From positions 208,283-272,282 of the forward strand of contig NW_019091621.1 in the NCBI RefSeq assembly GCF_001949145.1: a stretch of 64,000 nucleotides of DNA, read 5' to 3'. The notes under the pieces were generated by a model that was given only the letters and a program-made list of their open reading frames with translations, made no database searches and was not told where the DNA came from. Below are positions 49,099-60,713 of the stretch, piece by piece. The translations under genes were made by a program, and so were the position numbers. Numbering within the stretch: the stretch's first letter is position 1; each line of letters begins with the position of its first letter. This DNA comes from Acanthaster planci. Taxonomy: Eukaryota; Echinodermata; Asteroidea; Valvatida; Acanthasteridae.

Positions 49099-49168
49099 TG
49101 TTAACGTGCACTTTCCTATGGAGGCTGAATGGATTGTGTCCTGCCACAGGAAAGCACCTCAGTAAACA
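49099..49168. mobile_element. Short MITE family 4, copy 2
   Basis: TGTTAACGTGCACTTTCC ... GGAAAGCACCTCAGTAAACA: inverted ends. Partner of 41149-41227, including ACTTCATT.. GGTCTAT just outside. Confidence 0.6.
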
Positions 49169-49235
49169 AAGCACAACTTCATTGTTCTGGGTCTATTTTG
49201 TATGCACTGTCGGTAGATATGGGACAATATGCCTA

Positions 49236-49241
49236 TTTATT
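49236..49241 (-). terminator. Candidate poly(A) signal of IMPA1
   Basis: AATAAA on the minus strand, about 400 bases after the stop codon. Weak evidence from the hexamer alone. Confidence 0.3.
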
Positions 49242-49477
49242 TTCAAATTGAGCCAAAAATTTGTCCCATTCAAAGAATTTTGGGTGGTCCAACATTTTAA
49301 ATGAATGGCAAGTCTGCACTTCAGTAGTGGTCACTACTACATTTTTCCCGTTTGGTCTACATCTCAAAATCTGTTGGAGTCATGTATGTGGTCCAGCAAC
49401 CATTACTTTACATAGCAAAGTTTCATATTCAAATTTGTCTGTGCACACACACAGAAATTACACTCCTGGTAGACAGT

Positions 49478-49589
49478 ACTGAGTTGTATTTAGGAGCGCA
49501 CAGACAGGTTCCTGGCCATTTAGGAGCGCACAGACAGGTTCCTGGCCCTGGCCAGAAACCTGTCTGTGCGCTCCTAAATACAACTCAGT
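49478..49589. repeat. Foldback with a doubled left arm (IMPA1 3' flank)
   Basis: ACTGAGTTGTATTTAGGAGC..TTCCTGGCC, then a second copy of the inner ATTTAGGAGC..TTCCTGGCC, then the inverse ending in CTCAGT. It lies about 55 bases beyond the IMPA1 stop codon, probably in its 3' UTR. Confidence 0.9.
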
Positions 49590-49641
49590 GTGCATCCTGA
49601 TGCCCTGGATTGAAAAGTGGGTGACCGAAGTCCACAAAGGG

Positions 49642-52600
49642 CTAGTCCCTTGGATAGTCCACATGGGTGGTGCACGCTGACACAGAGGCGGCTAGCTGTG
49701 AACTGCTTGCAGCAAGCACACATCGTGACATCAGATCTAGAGGCCCCCCTTGAATGAGAAACAAAAACAGATATTGATTACCCTTGCTGAACATGTATAT
49801 CATGGAGTTCCTACATGACACCCTCATCAGCCGATAATTCACATCATTGCTGCTATTAACCACTTCGCTCCTGCGTCACAACACAGAGGGCGTTCCAACG
49901 TGTTCTTGTAGGGTGATGTCTGTAAGTACATGTACATGTGGATGTACTGTACTTGTCCCCATGTTTGGGTGATTCCCATTGAGTTTGTCCACACACAGGA
50001 ACTTGTACGAGTCCATAAAAGGTTGAGGGTGCGTGGCGCCCTCAAGCAGTTGTGGGCAATAGTTGGGTGCTGTACACCAAATATCGCTTTGCAACACTGT
50101 CTCATGGTATTACAAAAGCGACAAAGCCACGACAAATGTTGCACAGATCATACACAAATGACCACCAAGGGTCCACATTTGTAAAGTAAAACTCTGTAAA
50201 GGACTGTGGTTGCGGTATTTTGCCATTTAAAATGCCAAAAACAAACACGCCTCCTTGGACAGGTGCAACAAGGGATAATACCACCTGCAAGAGGTTACCG
50301 TACACTTGCTCATAATTACAAAGCCCCTTCCAGATCTTGGCAGTGCAATTTCACTGAAAGGCTGCATTCCTACAAAGACATCCCCGACTGATGTAAGTAT
50401 ATCTGCAAATTGTTAGTCAAACTTGAGACAATGATTTGTACATAGATGTATGGCTACTGATCCACATTCTCAGTCATAAAGGGATCACCCTCTGCTGAGC
50501 TCAGTCAGTAAAAAACGTTTACTGCATCCAGTGTTGGCAATTTCACAAGTGTGTGACCAGCCAATCCAAATGTTGTGAAATGGAACGTAGGCATACTCAA
50601 GACATCTACAAAAGTCACACGAGAGTGCCATCCACCTCTTATTGTAAGGGACACCATAATTTTTGTTACAAACTTTTTGTATAGTGCACGTGCATCCCTT
50701 GTGAATCTGTTATCCTCTGATGTTGAGGCGAACATTTTCTTTATGAGTTGGTGCTTGGATTTTAGACAAATCTTACAGGAGGACGGAAAAGAAATCAAGA
50801 AGCATTTTCCATGGTCTCAAGAAAAACAAATAAGGGTCTTCAAGTCGGAGGGAAGAATACAAAACAAATGTTTTCTAAGAAGAAAAAAAAAAAGAGGTAT
50901 CCCAATACCGCCAGCGCTTGCCATCCTGGACTGAAGCTCACAACACTGAAATCATGGACTGTCATTGGTCTGACAGCAGAGCAAAAAAACACCATTTTTT
51001 GTTGCATTTATATCGGTAAATTGTTTAATAGTTGGCAGATCCAAGACTTCTCAAAATAAGAAACTTCAAGTATCAACTTAAACAACGTCTCACTGGCCTA
51101 ACATCTACAACTGAATGCAAATACATTTCACGTGACACATCACCTGGAAAAAAAGACAAAGCAACGATAATGGAACAAAATGTGGAAAAATGCAGGATCT
51201 AACGCCATATTTAACCTTCACAGTACAAAAAAAGGCTCACCCCTTGGATCAATGATGACCCCACCAGCCTCTCTGATTATAACAACACCAGCAGCCATAT
51301 CCCAGCAATGGATGCCATGTTCGATGTACACATCACCACCACCCCTTGCAACCTGGCATATATTCAGAGCTGCTGAGCCTAGCGACCGAATGCTGCAAAC
51401 AGAATGTCAAAAGAAAAAAAAAAAAAAAAGAAGTCGATGTCTGTTCAATAACAGAACATAGGGATTTCCGGCATTTGAGTGCTTCTGAGGCAAAGACAGT
51501 AGCAGTGATTAGACTTCAAAGCTTAGTCATTGGAAAAAAGTATGCAAAAATGAGTAAATGTACAAAACCAGAATGGTATCAATAATCGTACTTATGTGTA
51601 ACACCTGTGCCTCTTGATACAGGAGAATTCACAATTCTTTTAATGAGAAAATGAGCCTTACTATCAAGTTTATAATGCCCGATATATGGTTGCTAACCAT
51701 ACGCATGCCTTTAGTAATGGTGGCGGATCTCAGGGAATCAATCATCATGTCCGCCCATAGGTTCACGTGGCTTTGGTGTGTGACTCGCTGAGCACAGGTG
51801 ATCAATTGTTTGTTTGAATGCACAGTTTCGCGTGTGCGCTGGGCAAGCGCATGAGCCCAGCTGCGTAACTTCCCATCGTCCTGTCTCCTCTTTGCCCGTG
51901 AGGGCGCACTCCAACTCGTGGCAGATGGAAGTATAAGAAGTAACCTTTGCTTTTACATCCTGGCACTTACCCATGTACTCCTTGTTGTATGAGCGAGTTG
52001 ATGTTTTGCAGCTTGGTTTGTAAGTGAGCACTCACGCGACTGCTACCAATCTCAACCAGGGCCAGACACTGGCTTATGTCTGCCAACAGAGCAAAAAGTA
52101 GCAAGGCTGACCTTTGGGATCATGAATTACACTGACCGAGGGTCAAAAATTGTGATTGAGGTCTGAAGGAGTAATTGTAAAGACACAAAAAGAGATACAT
52201 CTGAAATGCCACAAGCCAGAGACTGCTTATGGGGTCACTGGCTGTGATGAAAAAGACAACTAGGTACATGTATGAATGTATGGAAAGGGTACATGTAGGT
52301 TTGGAAATGTTCAATTTGTGGGGCAAATTCTTACTACAAGGATGGCATTTCAATCCGTGAGTCTGCAGAGCTCAGCTCACTAAACTCTTTCTGGAATCTT
52401 TTTTAAAGTCTCAAGGCACACGTCCATGACCAGCGCACATTGTAATGCTTTTTGTTTCTTATCGTAAGTTGAATCTTCCGGCTTCCCCTTATTGTGTATT
52501 CCCATCATTTATTTCTAACTTTTTTCAATTCTTGCTCATTTGATTTGTCAAATGTGCAACGGTGATTGGAGTTGTGTTTGCAGTCCCTGACCCACATAGT

Positions 52601-55600
52601 CAGTTTTCACCATTTTTATCTGCCCTGTTGATTACTGCTTCCGTCACAGCATAGCCCAACTTTCAACTTTCATGTACACGTATAATGCCAGCCCTCAACC
52701 TCGTGATTATCTGCATTTCTAATTACACATGTTAACATTTACATTTTTTTTAAATGTTACTCAGTTTTGTTCTTGTTGCTATTTGTATTTTTTGTGGAGG
52801 TCAAATAAATAATAACACTAATAAAAGCACAGCTGCTAACGACAATAGCCTCAAGGGTCAAGGGTCACTCTGGTATCTTACATGATTGAAAATTGTTGTA
52901 AAGAACACAAAAGGCTCAAACGTGTTCATACACCATGTAGAACACTACAATCTTTTCCCGACACCAGCAGATAAATAGCAGACTGTTACAAACCAGATAT
53001 TACTAGCTTCCGATTGGCAGAGAGAAGGAATAATGATTATAATGATTAACATTTTCATAAAATCTCTTCCGACAAAAATACATGGGAAAGCAGTATACAC
53101 AGCGGTTCCACAGAAAGTGGGCCAAGGCCTAATGCAAAAGCTCAGAGCACAAGGCCTGAAGCTTAAGCTTTGAGCGCCAGAATCCAAATCTGTCTCACCT
53201 TGCTGTCTGGAACAGCTGATTGGCTTGCCGTTGCAGAAGGCGCCACGTCCTTTTATTGCTGTGAATAACTCATCCAGTACAGGGTTGTAGATGACACCAA
53301 TAATGTTCTCCTTTGCAATTGACAGCCCAATCGAAACAGCAACAAATTGAAAACTAGGGGGAAAAAAGGAAAAAAAAATCAGTGTGACAAATAATCGACT
53401 AGTCCTTGCACATGGTGCTTGCGAGTCGTTACGTGTACAAGTGCATCAGTTAAGCTCTACAATGTCTTGTTGGCTACATTCTTAGAAATCCATTTGAGTC
53501 ATTCTGTTAATTCGGGGTCCAATCAAGTGACGTTTGTGTCCGCTCCATCTGACCTGTGTAATCTGNAACGGTCGTTTATAGCCGCACCAAGTAATCTTTA
53601 GGCACTACTCTAAGTTGACAGGTGACCTTCATTGACGCCCGAGTATTTCAGCCAGGCCAGCAGCCTTGTAAACAGAGCCCAGATTGTGCGGTGTTGTACA
53701 ACTGTCTTTTGTTCACGAACCTGGCTTAGTGCACTGCTCACCTCTTTTCAATAGGGGCCAGATTAGCGTGATTATCACCACTTTTGAGAGTGAAAAATGA
53801 CGGTAATGCCCAGCAGCCTGGTCTTTTGTTACAGGGCCCTCTTTCCTTTGTCCGAGTTCGGAGACCCCGGCCACCCATATAAACCATACGGCTCCGATCC
53901 CGAAGTCCCCGGCAGGAAGTAGTTAACATTTACATTTTTTTACATGTTACTCAGTTTTGTTCTTGTTGCTATTTGTATTTTTTGTGGAGGTCAAATAAAT
54001 AATAACACTAATAAAAGCATAGCCTCAAGGGTCAAGGGTCACTCTGGTATCTTACACGATTGAAAATCGCTGTACAGAATACAAAAGGCACAAACGTGTT
54101 CATACACCATGTACAACACTACAATCTTTGCCTGACACCAGCAGATAAATGGCAGACTGTTACAAACCAGATATTACTAGCTTCCGATTGGCAGAGAGAA
54201 GGAATAATGATTATAATGATTAACATTTTCATAAAATCTCTTCCGACAAAAACTACATGGGAAAATAGTATACACAGCGGTTCCACAGAATGTGGGCCAA
54301 GGTCTGATGCAAAGGCTCAGAGCACAAGGCCTGAAGCTTAAGCTTTGAGCGCCAGAATCCAAATCTGTCTCACCTTGCTGTCTGGAACAGCTGATTGGCT
54401 TGCCGTTGCAGAAGGCGCCACGTCCTTTTATTGCTGTGAATAACTCATCCAGTACAGGGTTGTAGATGACACCAATAATGTTCTCCTTTGCAATTGACAG
54501 CCCAATCGAAACAGCAACAAATTGAAAACTAGGGGGAAAAAAGGAAAACAAAATCAGTGTGACAAATAATCGACTAGTCCTTGCACATGGTGCTTGCGAG
54601 TCGTTACGTGTACAAGTGCATCAGTTAAGCTCTACAATGTCTTGTTGGCTACATTCTTAGAAATCCATTTGAGTCATTCTGTTAATTCGGGGTCCAATCA
54701 AGTGACGTTTGTGTCCGCTCCATCTGACCTGTGTAATCTAACAAGGACATACCACAATCACTCAAATTGACTTGAAACTATTTCGTTTGCTTGGCAGATT
54801 AAGTTGCATCAATTCATCCCAACTGGAATTACAGCGCGTATTCTAAACTGACAGCGTCAGTTAAGACAGAGACACACAAGAAATTTCTAGAATGACTCAT
54901 CTGGCAGACGCTAACCTACCCCCCAACCATGTGCACACCACAAGTTATTGTCAGTAAGAAATGCCCTGTGGTATATGTACATGAAATGTAATTCAGTTGA
55001 TAGTACATGTAAATGTACCCGTGCAAGACATGCACACACAATGTCCCTCGCACCACAACTCTTTCCTGTGGTCACAAAGTATGACTGACATCCCTTCTCT
55101 GTTCATGCAGTTAACAAAAAACAAAAGATGGATATCCCATTGGTACGACTGATAACAACTTCCTTAACCCGAATGTCAGCCTCACACATAGCCATCTTGA
55201 GAAATGATTATTGTGCAGCGTCACAGGATAATAGGAAACTTAATTATTTTTTTCTATAAATCTGTCCGTTTACATATGGGCACTGTGCACTGTGTGGAGA
55301 TGTACAGTACCTGTGCACGAAGTTTGTAGTGCCGTCTACAGGGTCTATAATCCACGTTGGGCTGTCCGTCAATTCAAAATGAGCACCAGCTGCAGTTGTC
55401 TCTTCACCTATGAAACTGACACCAAGATACCCGAGCATTATTGTCTTTTAGGTATTGTACTACATGTGCACAGGATGTGTATTCCCGAAGGCAGGATTTC
55501 CAATGAGGGTATACCCGTACGTATGTGCTTAGCTGATCTTACACTTTCATTTAAGACCAGATCAGGAGACCTGGCACTGATAAAGCCCAAGCCAAATGCG

Positions 55601-57706
55601 AGGGACATCATCAGTGTCCATTCTCCTGAGCCGGTCTTAAAGCATCAAGACCAGCCAAGCATATATTTCTTCCCATTGTGTCACGAAGTCAAAACACGTT
55701 TTAAAAATTATTCATCTTTTTCCAACACCCTGCTAGTCATGTTATGGTACCTTCCTCTCCCAAATAGTCTTAAACAATCTCCTTATAAGGCGATTGGCAC
55801 ACATGAAACATGTAATGTGTGAGTTAGAACCCTGCCAGCCAGTGCTTTATCAACTGTTAACAACCAGCCATGTGATAGGCTCTCTTCCACTAGGAACAGC
55901 TAAACTGTCTTTGGTATTTATGAGTTCTTTTAACAGGAAATACATGCAATATAAACTTGGCAAAACTCCTCATGAGGGGAAAACTACGATTTGCCAAGGC
56001 TTAGAGCAGGCAAGTCAAAGTATACAATGTCAAACGTTTCTTTCAAATTCACTGTCTTTATTTTTCTATTCAATTCATAGCAACACACACCAGTAAAGAA
56101 TGATAACACATGGTACCTAAACACCCAGTCATGTTTTACTCTAGGACAGAGAACACATCACTTATTAGGCACTGCATCATTTCCTGTTGCTCCTAGGTAA
56201 CTCTATGGTAAAGTAAAATGTACACTGCATGTACATACAGTATAACGAGACTGAGAGTGGTAGAAATTCTTTTTCACACTTTTTCTCTCCCTATGGGAAG
56301 TTATTTTCATTCTACAAAACATGACACTTTCCTACAATGTGAAAATGTTTTTGCACCTTCTCAAACAAGTGGGCAAACATTTTTCATGCTTTTGCACATG
56401 AGTGGAAAATATTTTCATGCCTTTGCACACAAGTGGGAAAATGTTTTCACACCTTGTTCAATACACACACTCGTGAAAGTGAACATGAATTCTTTTCACC
56501 AAATTCCCCATTCAAACTCAGAGTTAACCTTCAATTCCAATGAGCAATGTACAGGCATGAACGTGGAACAAGGTTTATCAGACCAACATTAAAAATACTG
56601 CCTTTAATGTTACCAGTGATCTGGAAATTTGCTCCGGAGGAAAGAGATGATCAATTGCTCCACCTTCTGGTCAGTCTCGGTCACGAGGTCAGCTGGGGAA
56701 CTCTTCAATTCAATGCTTTTCTTGCCCTGAAAGGTGGCTCGTATCTCCTGCCAAAAAAACCCCAAAAAAGCAGTAATTCCACTTTTCATTTAGTTTTATA
56801 AACAACGGAAGCGATGGGAGTAATGACTGGCGTCATTTGACGATCATATCAGTGCTCTGAGCTTTCCAGATTCCACATGCATACTCCTTCCACTCACCCA
56901 AATCTCATGTATTATGCAAGTCGAGCTCCAAATTGGCTCTATCAGAGCTAGAACAAGAGAAGGTGTGCTTTACATAGCAATGACAGTCCTTTGGTGGCAA
57001 CTCACTGTGTGCATGCCCAGGGTTATGGACATTCCACACAGAATGCAGTAAGCATGTGCAACCAGTTTCTGTTTGAATGGACAGTCTTCATGTGCACACT
57101 GTGCGCATGCACAAATCGGTTGTATAACTTCCAACAAGCCTATCTCTTCTTTGCGGGTGACGGTGCACTCCATCCAACTTCGAGTGGATAATGTGTCAAA
57201 ATTTAATTTGAGATAACCTTAGGTCAACTTCTAAGAGGCAATCAAACCCTGATCTAGTGGCCTGTCACTGATACGGTATGGCATTCATGAAAGCACTTGT
57301 TACATGTAGATGTGACTCTTTGCACTGGAGTCATTTATACTACAAATGCTTCATCCCGGTGCTTATAAGGTAAAATCTACATAACCATACATGTACAATG
57401 AACATTTAACATGAAATTGGTTGAGTGATATGTATGCATCTGGTCTGAGCAGAACTGGAAATAAAGTACATACATGTACTGTACACAAGCCATTTTAAAT
57501 GAAAGACATCATAAAACTATTTCTTTACCATGTTTACAATCAAACCAGGTCTGATTTGGCAGAATAAGGGAAACCTGAGAAAAGGCTCATAAATTTTACA
57601 TGAACATGTATGTGTACACACGTACCTCTCCAGCTTTCTTAGCGATCTCAACGGCAGCACAAAGGTATTCCTCATACAACTCCTTCTCCCCTTGTAATTC
57701 CTCCAT
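49642..57706 (-). CDS. IMPA1: Inositol monophosphatase (IMPA1-like)
   Basis: This is a Mg2+-dependent, lithium-sensitive-family phosphatase that hydrolyses myo-inositol monophosphates, the last step of inositol recycling and synthesis. Coding exons on the minus strand are 57626-57706, 56614-56747, 55311-55415, exon 4 (54374-54528, or its identical copy 53199-53353), 51971-52079, 51241-51392 and 49642-49748. With one exon 4 the CDS is 843 nt, 280 aa (human 277), and every phase closes. Metal ligands are in place: GEE (E76), the DPVDGT motif (D96, D99) and the GIHCWD motif (D226). [12 protein letters not shown] near residue 40 and [13 protein letters not shown] at the end are family signatures. 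The paralogue IMPA2 is possible. The gene is convergent with URI1. Introns contain repeats at about 51660-51935 and 56960-57195. A minus-strand AATAAA lies at 49236-49241. Confidence 0.94.
51660..51935 (+). repeat. Interspersed repeat family 6, copy 1 (IMPA1 intron 5)
   Basis: Matches about 56960-57195 in the same orientation. Shared words are TTGTTTGAATG.ACAGT, TGTGCGC, TAACTTCC and CTCTTTGC..GTGA..G.GCACTCCA. Confidence 0.7.
52731..53564. repeat. Tandem duplication around IMPA1 exon 4, copy 1
   Basis: About 834 bases nearly identical to 53922-54739, including flanking intron. The visible differences are scattered substitutions and a short stretch near 52834-52849 missing from the other copy. 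It ends two bases before the lone N at 53566. Confidence 0.93.
53199..53353 (-). CDS. Second copy of IMPA1 coding exon 4
   Basis: This 155-nt exon is identical in all bases to 54374-54528, including splice sites (CCTAG acceptor, G|GTGAGA donor). It encodes FQFVAVSIG through KPISCSRQQ, the part after the [11 protein letters not shown] metal site. It enters in phase 2 and leaves in phase 1, so splicing both copies into one mRNA would shift the frame. It is either a mutually exclusive duplicate exon or a product of false duplication in the assembly. Confidence 0.8.
53566..53566. other. Ambiguous base (N) at duplication edge
   Basis: This is the only N in the window. It lies exactly where copy 1 of the exon-4 duplication stops matching copy 2, which suggests an assembly join or a polymorphic collapse. 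Confidence 0.95.
53922..54739. repeat. Tandem duplication around IMPA1 exon 4, copy 2
   Basis: About 818 bases nearly identical to 52731-53564 in the same orientation. The two copies are separated by about 357 bases (53565-53921) that show no coding signal and do not occur beside the second copy. Confidence 0.93.
55480..55798 (-). mobile_element. MITE family 5, copy 2 (IMPA1 intron 2)
   Basis: The right end (TCTCCTTATAAGGCGATTGG) and the CTCCTGAGCCGGTCTTAAAG block are the inverse of 45158-45490. It lies just upstream (in the sense of the minus-strand gene) of exon 3 and inflates a 176-codon plus-strand opening. Confidence 0.65.
56337..56458. repeat. ~40-bp tandem repeat, about 3 units (IMPA1 intron 2)
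   Basis: AAAATGTTTTTGCACC..CAAGTGGG repeats with variants such as GTGGAAAATATTTTCATGCC and TTTGCACACAAGTGGG. Units are diverged. Confidence 0.75.
56960..57195 (+). repeat. Interspersed repeat family 6, copy 2 (IMPA1 intron 1)
   Basis: Partner of 51660-51935. It sits within IMPA1 intron 1, between exon 2 and exon 1. Confidence 0.7.
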
Positions 57707-58045
57707 AGCAAGCTTTGACTAATACAGGATTTCCACAATTCTTGCAATACCTACATGTACAAGGGATATAGCTGCAAAGAAAAGCCAGACAATTCCCTAT
57801 TTACCAGTGACTGGTGAAGTCAACCCGAGACAATCCAATGAGCCAGTTTGTTTGTTTTTTTAAAAGCCAAGGTCTTTCAGAAATGAAGCACGAGTGAGTC
57901 AGTGTGTGATTGCATTGGTAATTAGGCAGACTATCGTGCCTGTGCGTGGTTGTTCCCAAATAGCTTTGTAAGCATACAGAGTTAGAATATCAAACTGGCT
58001 CAGTGACTGGCTTATTGGCATGACAAGACCAGGTGTCATGACAGG
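57707..58045. other. IMPA1 upstream flank
   Basis: Presumed 5' UTR and promoter of IMPA1. No TATA box or YY1-like site recognised, and no other gene. Confidence 0.35.
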
Positions 58046-58356
58046 AATAAGCCTTTTGCGAGTTGAATTTGAAAAAAATCTGGTATGCTGAGTTCTTTAA
58101 ATTCACGTGAACATAACAATTGGAAATCTCCATACTAAAGCCATTTCTGCTATACCTTGTGATTGGAGCAAGCTTTCCCTTAGTTACATAAGAGATGCCC
58201 CGCAACAATACACTGTTCTCAATGGAAAAGAAAGGCACAAAGGAACCAGTCCATTCCAGAGATGGTGGTCGCTAAGCAAAAGCTTGCCCCGAATCACAAG
58301 GTATAGCAACAGTGTCTTTAGTCTGGGGAATTCAAGTTGTTATGTTTATGTGCAAT
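58046..58356 (-). mobile_element. MITE family 3, copy 2
   Basis: Reverse-complement partner of 28411-28742: it starts AATAAGCCTTTTGCGAGTTG and carries CCAGTCCATTCCAGAGATGGTGG in the core. The right end may be truncated. Confidence 0.85.
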
Positions 58357-58641
58357 CAGATAACAACTGTCATGACTGTGAGATCCGGCGTTTGTGGGAG
58401 CATGGAGGATGACAGACCCCACACATTTCTCAGGGTATGGGTAGCCCAGGTGGACTCCCTGACCATACTTTGTTACCATGGTTACCGAGGGAGTCGTAAT
58501 GTAATGAAGACTGGCGTCCAACCTGAGCTAGGGGTGCAGTGAGTCATAGACCTTGTAGTAGTACCATCAATAAGCTATTAACGTTACGAATCCGCAAATG
58601 GTACATGCATTATGACATTATCTGGTTTGGGGACAGATTGA

Positions 58642-59823
58642 TTTGTACCTTGCACAACTTGTACCATCAACTCAACATAACTGCACCAACTTGTACCTTT
58701 GCCGAGTCGTACCTTGGCCAACTCGTACCTCCAGTATAGACAACTCGTACCTTGCTTAGAGGTTATTATTTTTGCAGTACATATAACAATAATTTGATTC
58801 GATGTTTTTGACTACACTGCCTCCCATACACTCCGGGAGGCCGATATGCTTCAACATCGTTCATATGCGTCAGGCCTAGACAATGTTTGGTGCTTGTTAA
58901 GGTGGCATGTAGCATGCACTTCGCATCTTAACCATTGCGTTGAACGGCACTTCATTCAAAGTATATAACGTAATGTCAGTTGCAACTCCTTCATTTTAGC
59001 ATGTGTCCAAAACTGTAATTATAAACGTGATTGGTGAATCCTTGTGGGAAATTGGATCCTACAAAAGCCTATAAATATCAATGGATGATTCAGAATCATC
59101 AGTTGTTTCAACTACCGGCCCTTACCAGCTATCAGCGATTCTTGCTCAAGATCAAGGTTCAAGTCAAAGATGCCTATCAAGTTCCCATGTGTGGTATTTT
59201 ATAGGGGTTAGTCACACAAAAAAAACTTCATTCGCCTTTCCCCAAAGAAACCCCCAAAACAGTAGTAAAACAATGCGCTCAGCTCTGAATGTAGCTGTCC
59301 GCCTCTATCTAAAATAGGCCCGCAGTTTGAGACTTTTGTGATAGAAATAGCCCAAACTGGAAAATATCGGTCCCTAATTCGGGATTTATAGAAATATTTG
59401 TATGATCCCTCCTGATTATGGAATGTCTTATTGTAAAAACCTGGTGGGATCACAAAATATTAATGAGCTCGGAAATACATGTACGACCATTCACTTAAAC
59501 CGATGGCTCGCACACGCCCATGGAAGGATGATATGCAGGAAATCATGCTGGCACTCTAACGCTCTCTGGGATATTTATATTGATATGTTTGTCCAATCTG
59601 ACCCTTAATTTACATGTATATGTTTGTCAAATCTGACCCTTAAACATGTGAACGGGGAAAAATGAGAAAGTTAATTGCAAACCTGAAGGTACCGGTACGA
59701 GCAGTCTTAACTCATGGTACAAGTGGCCCAAGGTACGAGTTGCTCAAGGTATTACTCCTCGAAGTTACGAGTTGTCCAAGGTACGAGTCGTCCAAGGTAC
59801 GAATGGCCAAGGTACAAGTTGGT
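58642..59823. mobile_element. Foldback element with tandem-repeat arms (TU-like), no. 1
   Basis: Left arm 58642-58756 is an array of CAACTCGTACCTTGGC-type units of about 16-20 bases. Right arm 59686-59823 is an array of the inverse, CCAAGGTACGAGTTG. The ~930-base core has no recognised ORF. Inverted arms made of short tandem repeats match the architecture described for sea urchin TU and fly FB foldback transposons. Confidence 0.7.
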
Positions 59824-59865
59824 TCGAAAGCTCTGGTTTAATCTAACATGCGTCACACCCTGGCT

Positions 59866-60034
59866 CTACTGAGTGGAGCATTTAGTCTTCCTCTTTTTCA
59901 ATTTTGGAGGGGATATCCGATCGGTTACCGATCCCTTCCAAAATCGAAAAAGAGGAATACTATTACTAACGCTCTACTCAACCAATCCCGTCCAAAATTG
60001 AAAAAAGAGGAATACTAACGCTCCACTCAGTAGA
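59866..60034. repeat. Foldback with a doubled right arm
   Basis: CTACTGAGTGGAGC..CTTCCTCTTTTTCAATTTTGG is followed by two successive inverse copies (CCAAAATCGAAAAAGAGGAA.. and CCAAAATTGAAAAAAGAGGA..CTCCACTCAGTAG). It is adjacent to the right arm of the element ending at 59823. Confidence 0.88.
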
Positions 60035-60639
60035 ACTAGTCACGTCCCTTATGCATGACTTGGCACTTAGCCTACTGTGAAAACCAATCCAACTTGACAA
60101 AAGGTGGTGAAATCATCCCCTCCTTCCTCCATGGTGAAATTAAGGACCCGCAGTTGGCGACTATATATACCGTCACGCACATTAGTCTAAGGACTAGGCA
60201 TGATAGTGTACCTTCTCTGGGCAATGTATCGATAACTTGGGTGGTTACTTTAGTACTGCTAGCTGTGTTTTGGAGTTTGGACCCGAAACCCACGCTTAGC
60301 ATGCTTGGAAAGTCCAACTACATGAAGGCCTAAATAAAGGCGAAGCCAAGTCCGACGTTTCAATTCATAGACACATAATACTTCCCAGGCCTATGTAGTA
60401 GTACTAGCGCCCTGCAGCTACCCTCTTGAACTATTCAGTTAGTTAGTGGTTTCACCGCACAAATTTTACCTTTAACTTGCTCTACAATAATTACATTTTA
60501 GCTCAGTTTGTGGTTCTGGTGCAGGTGTAGTTCAGACTCGATCGGGCACGTCGAGCCCGCCGTGTAATAAAGTCCGGCTACGCGTCCGTTTACGTTTGGT
60601 TTATTATGCTGTTCCCAACTTAACTTCCCACTGTAAAAT
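60035..60639. other. HAUS4 upstream flank
   Basis: No gene or repeat recognised. 92-codon and 81-codon openings on opposite strands at 60055-60333 are chance overlaps. Confidence 0.4.
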
Positions 60640-60713
60640 TGCGCCCTCTCTTGGTTTCGCTCAGGGACAATCTTTTGTCTTTGGCGGCCATTTCAAAGAA
60701 AATGGCGGCGCCC
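60640..60713 (+). promoter_or_regulatory. HAUS4 core promoter / YY1-like start context
   Basis: The start codon sits in AAAATGGCGGCG (60700-60711), and a second inverted copy, GGCGGCCATTT, lies at 60683-60693. ATGGCGGC-type sites at start codons are typical YY1 motifs of housekeeping promoters. No TATA box is seen. Confidence 0.45.

Noticed and set aside
51738-52031. 97-codon minus-strand ORF with Cys-rich look
   Set aside because: It overlaps IMPA1 exon 5 in another frame and an interspersed repeat whose other copy, at 56970-57173, gives a similar peptide.
55292-55822. 176-codon plus-strand ORF
   Set aside because: It is antisense to IMPA1 exon 3 and runs into a MITE-like repeat; no protein family recognised.
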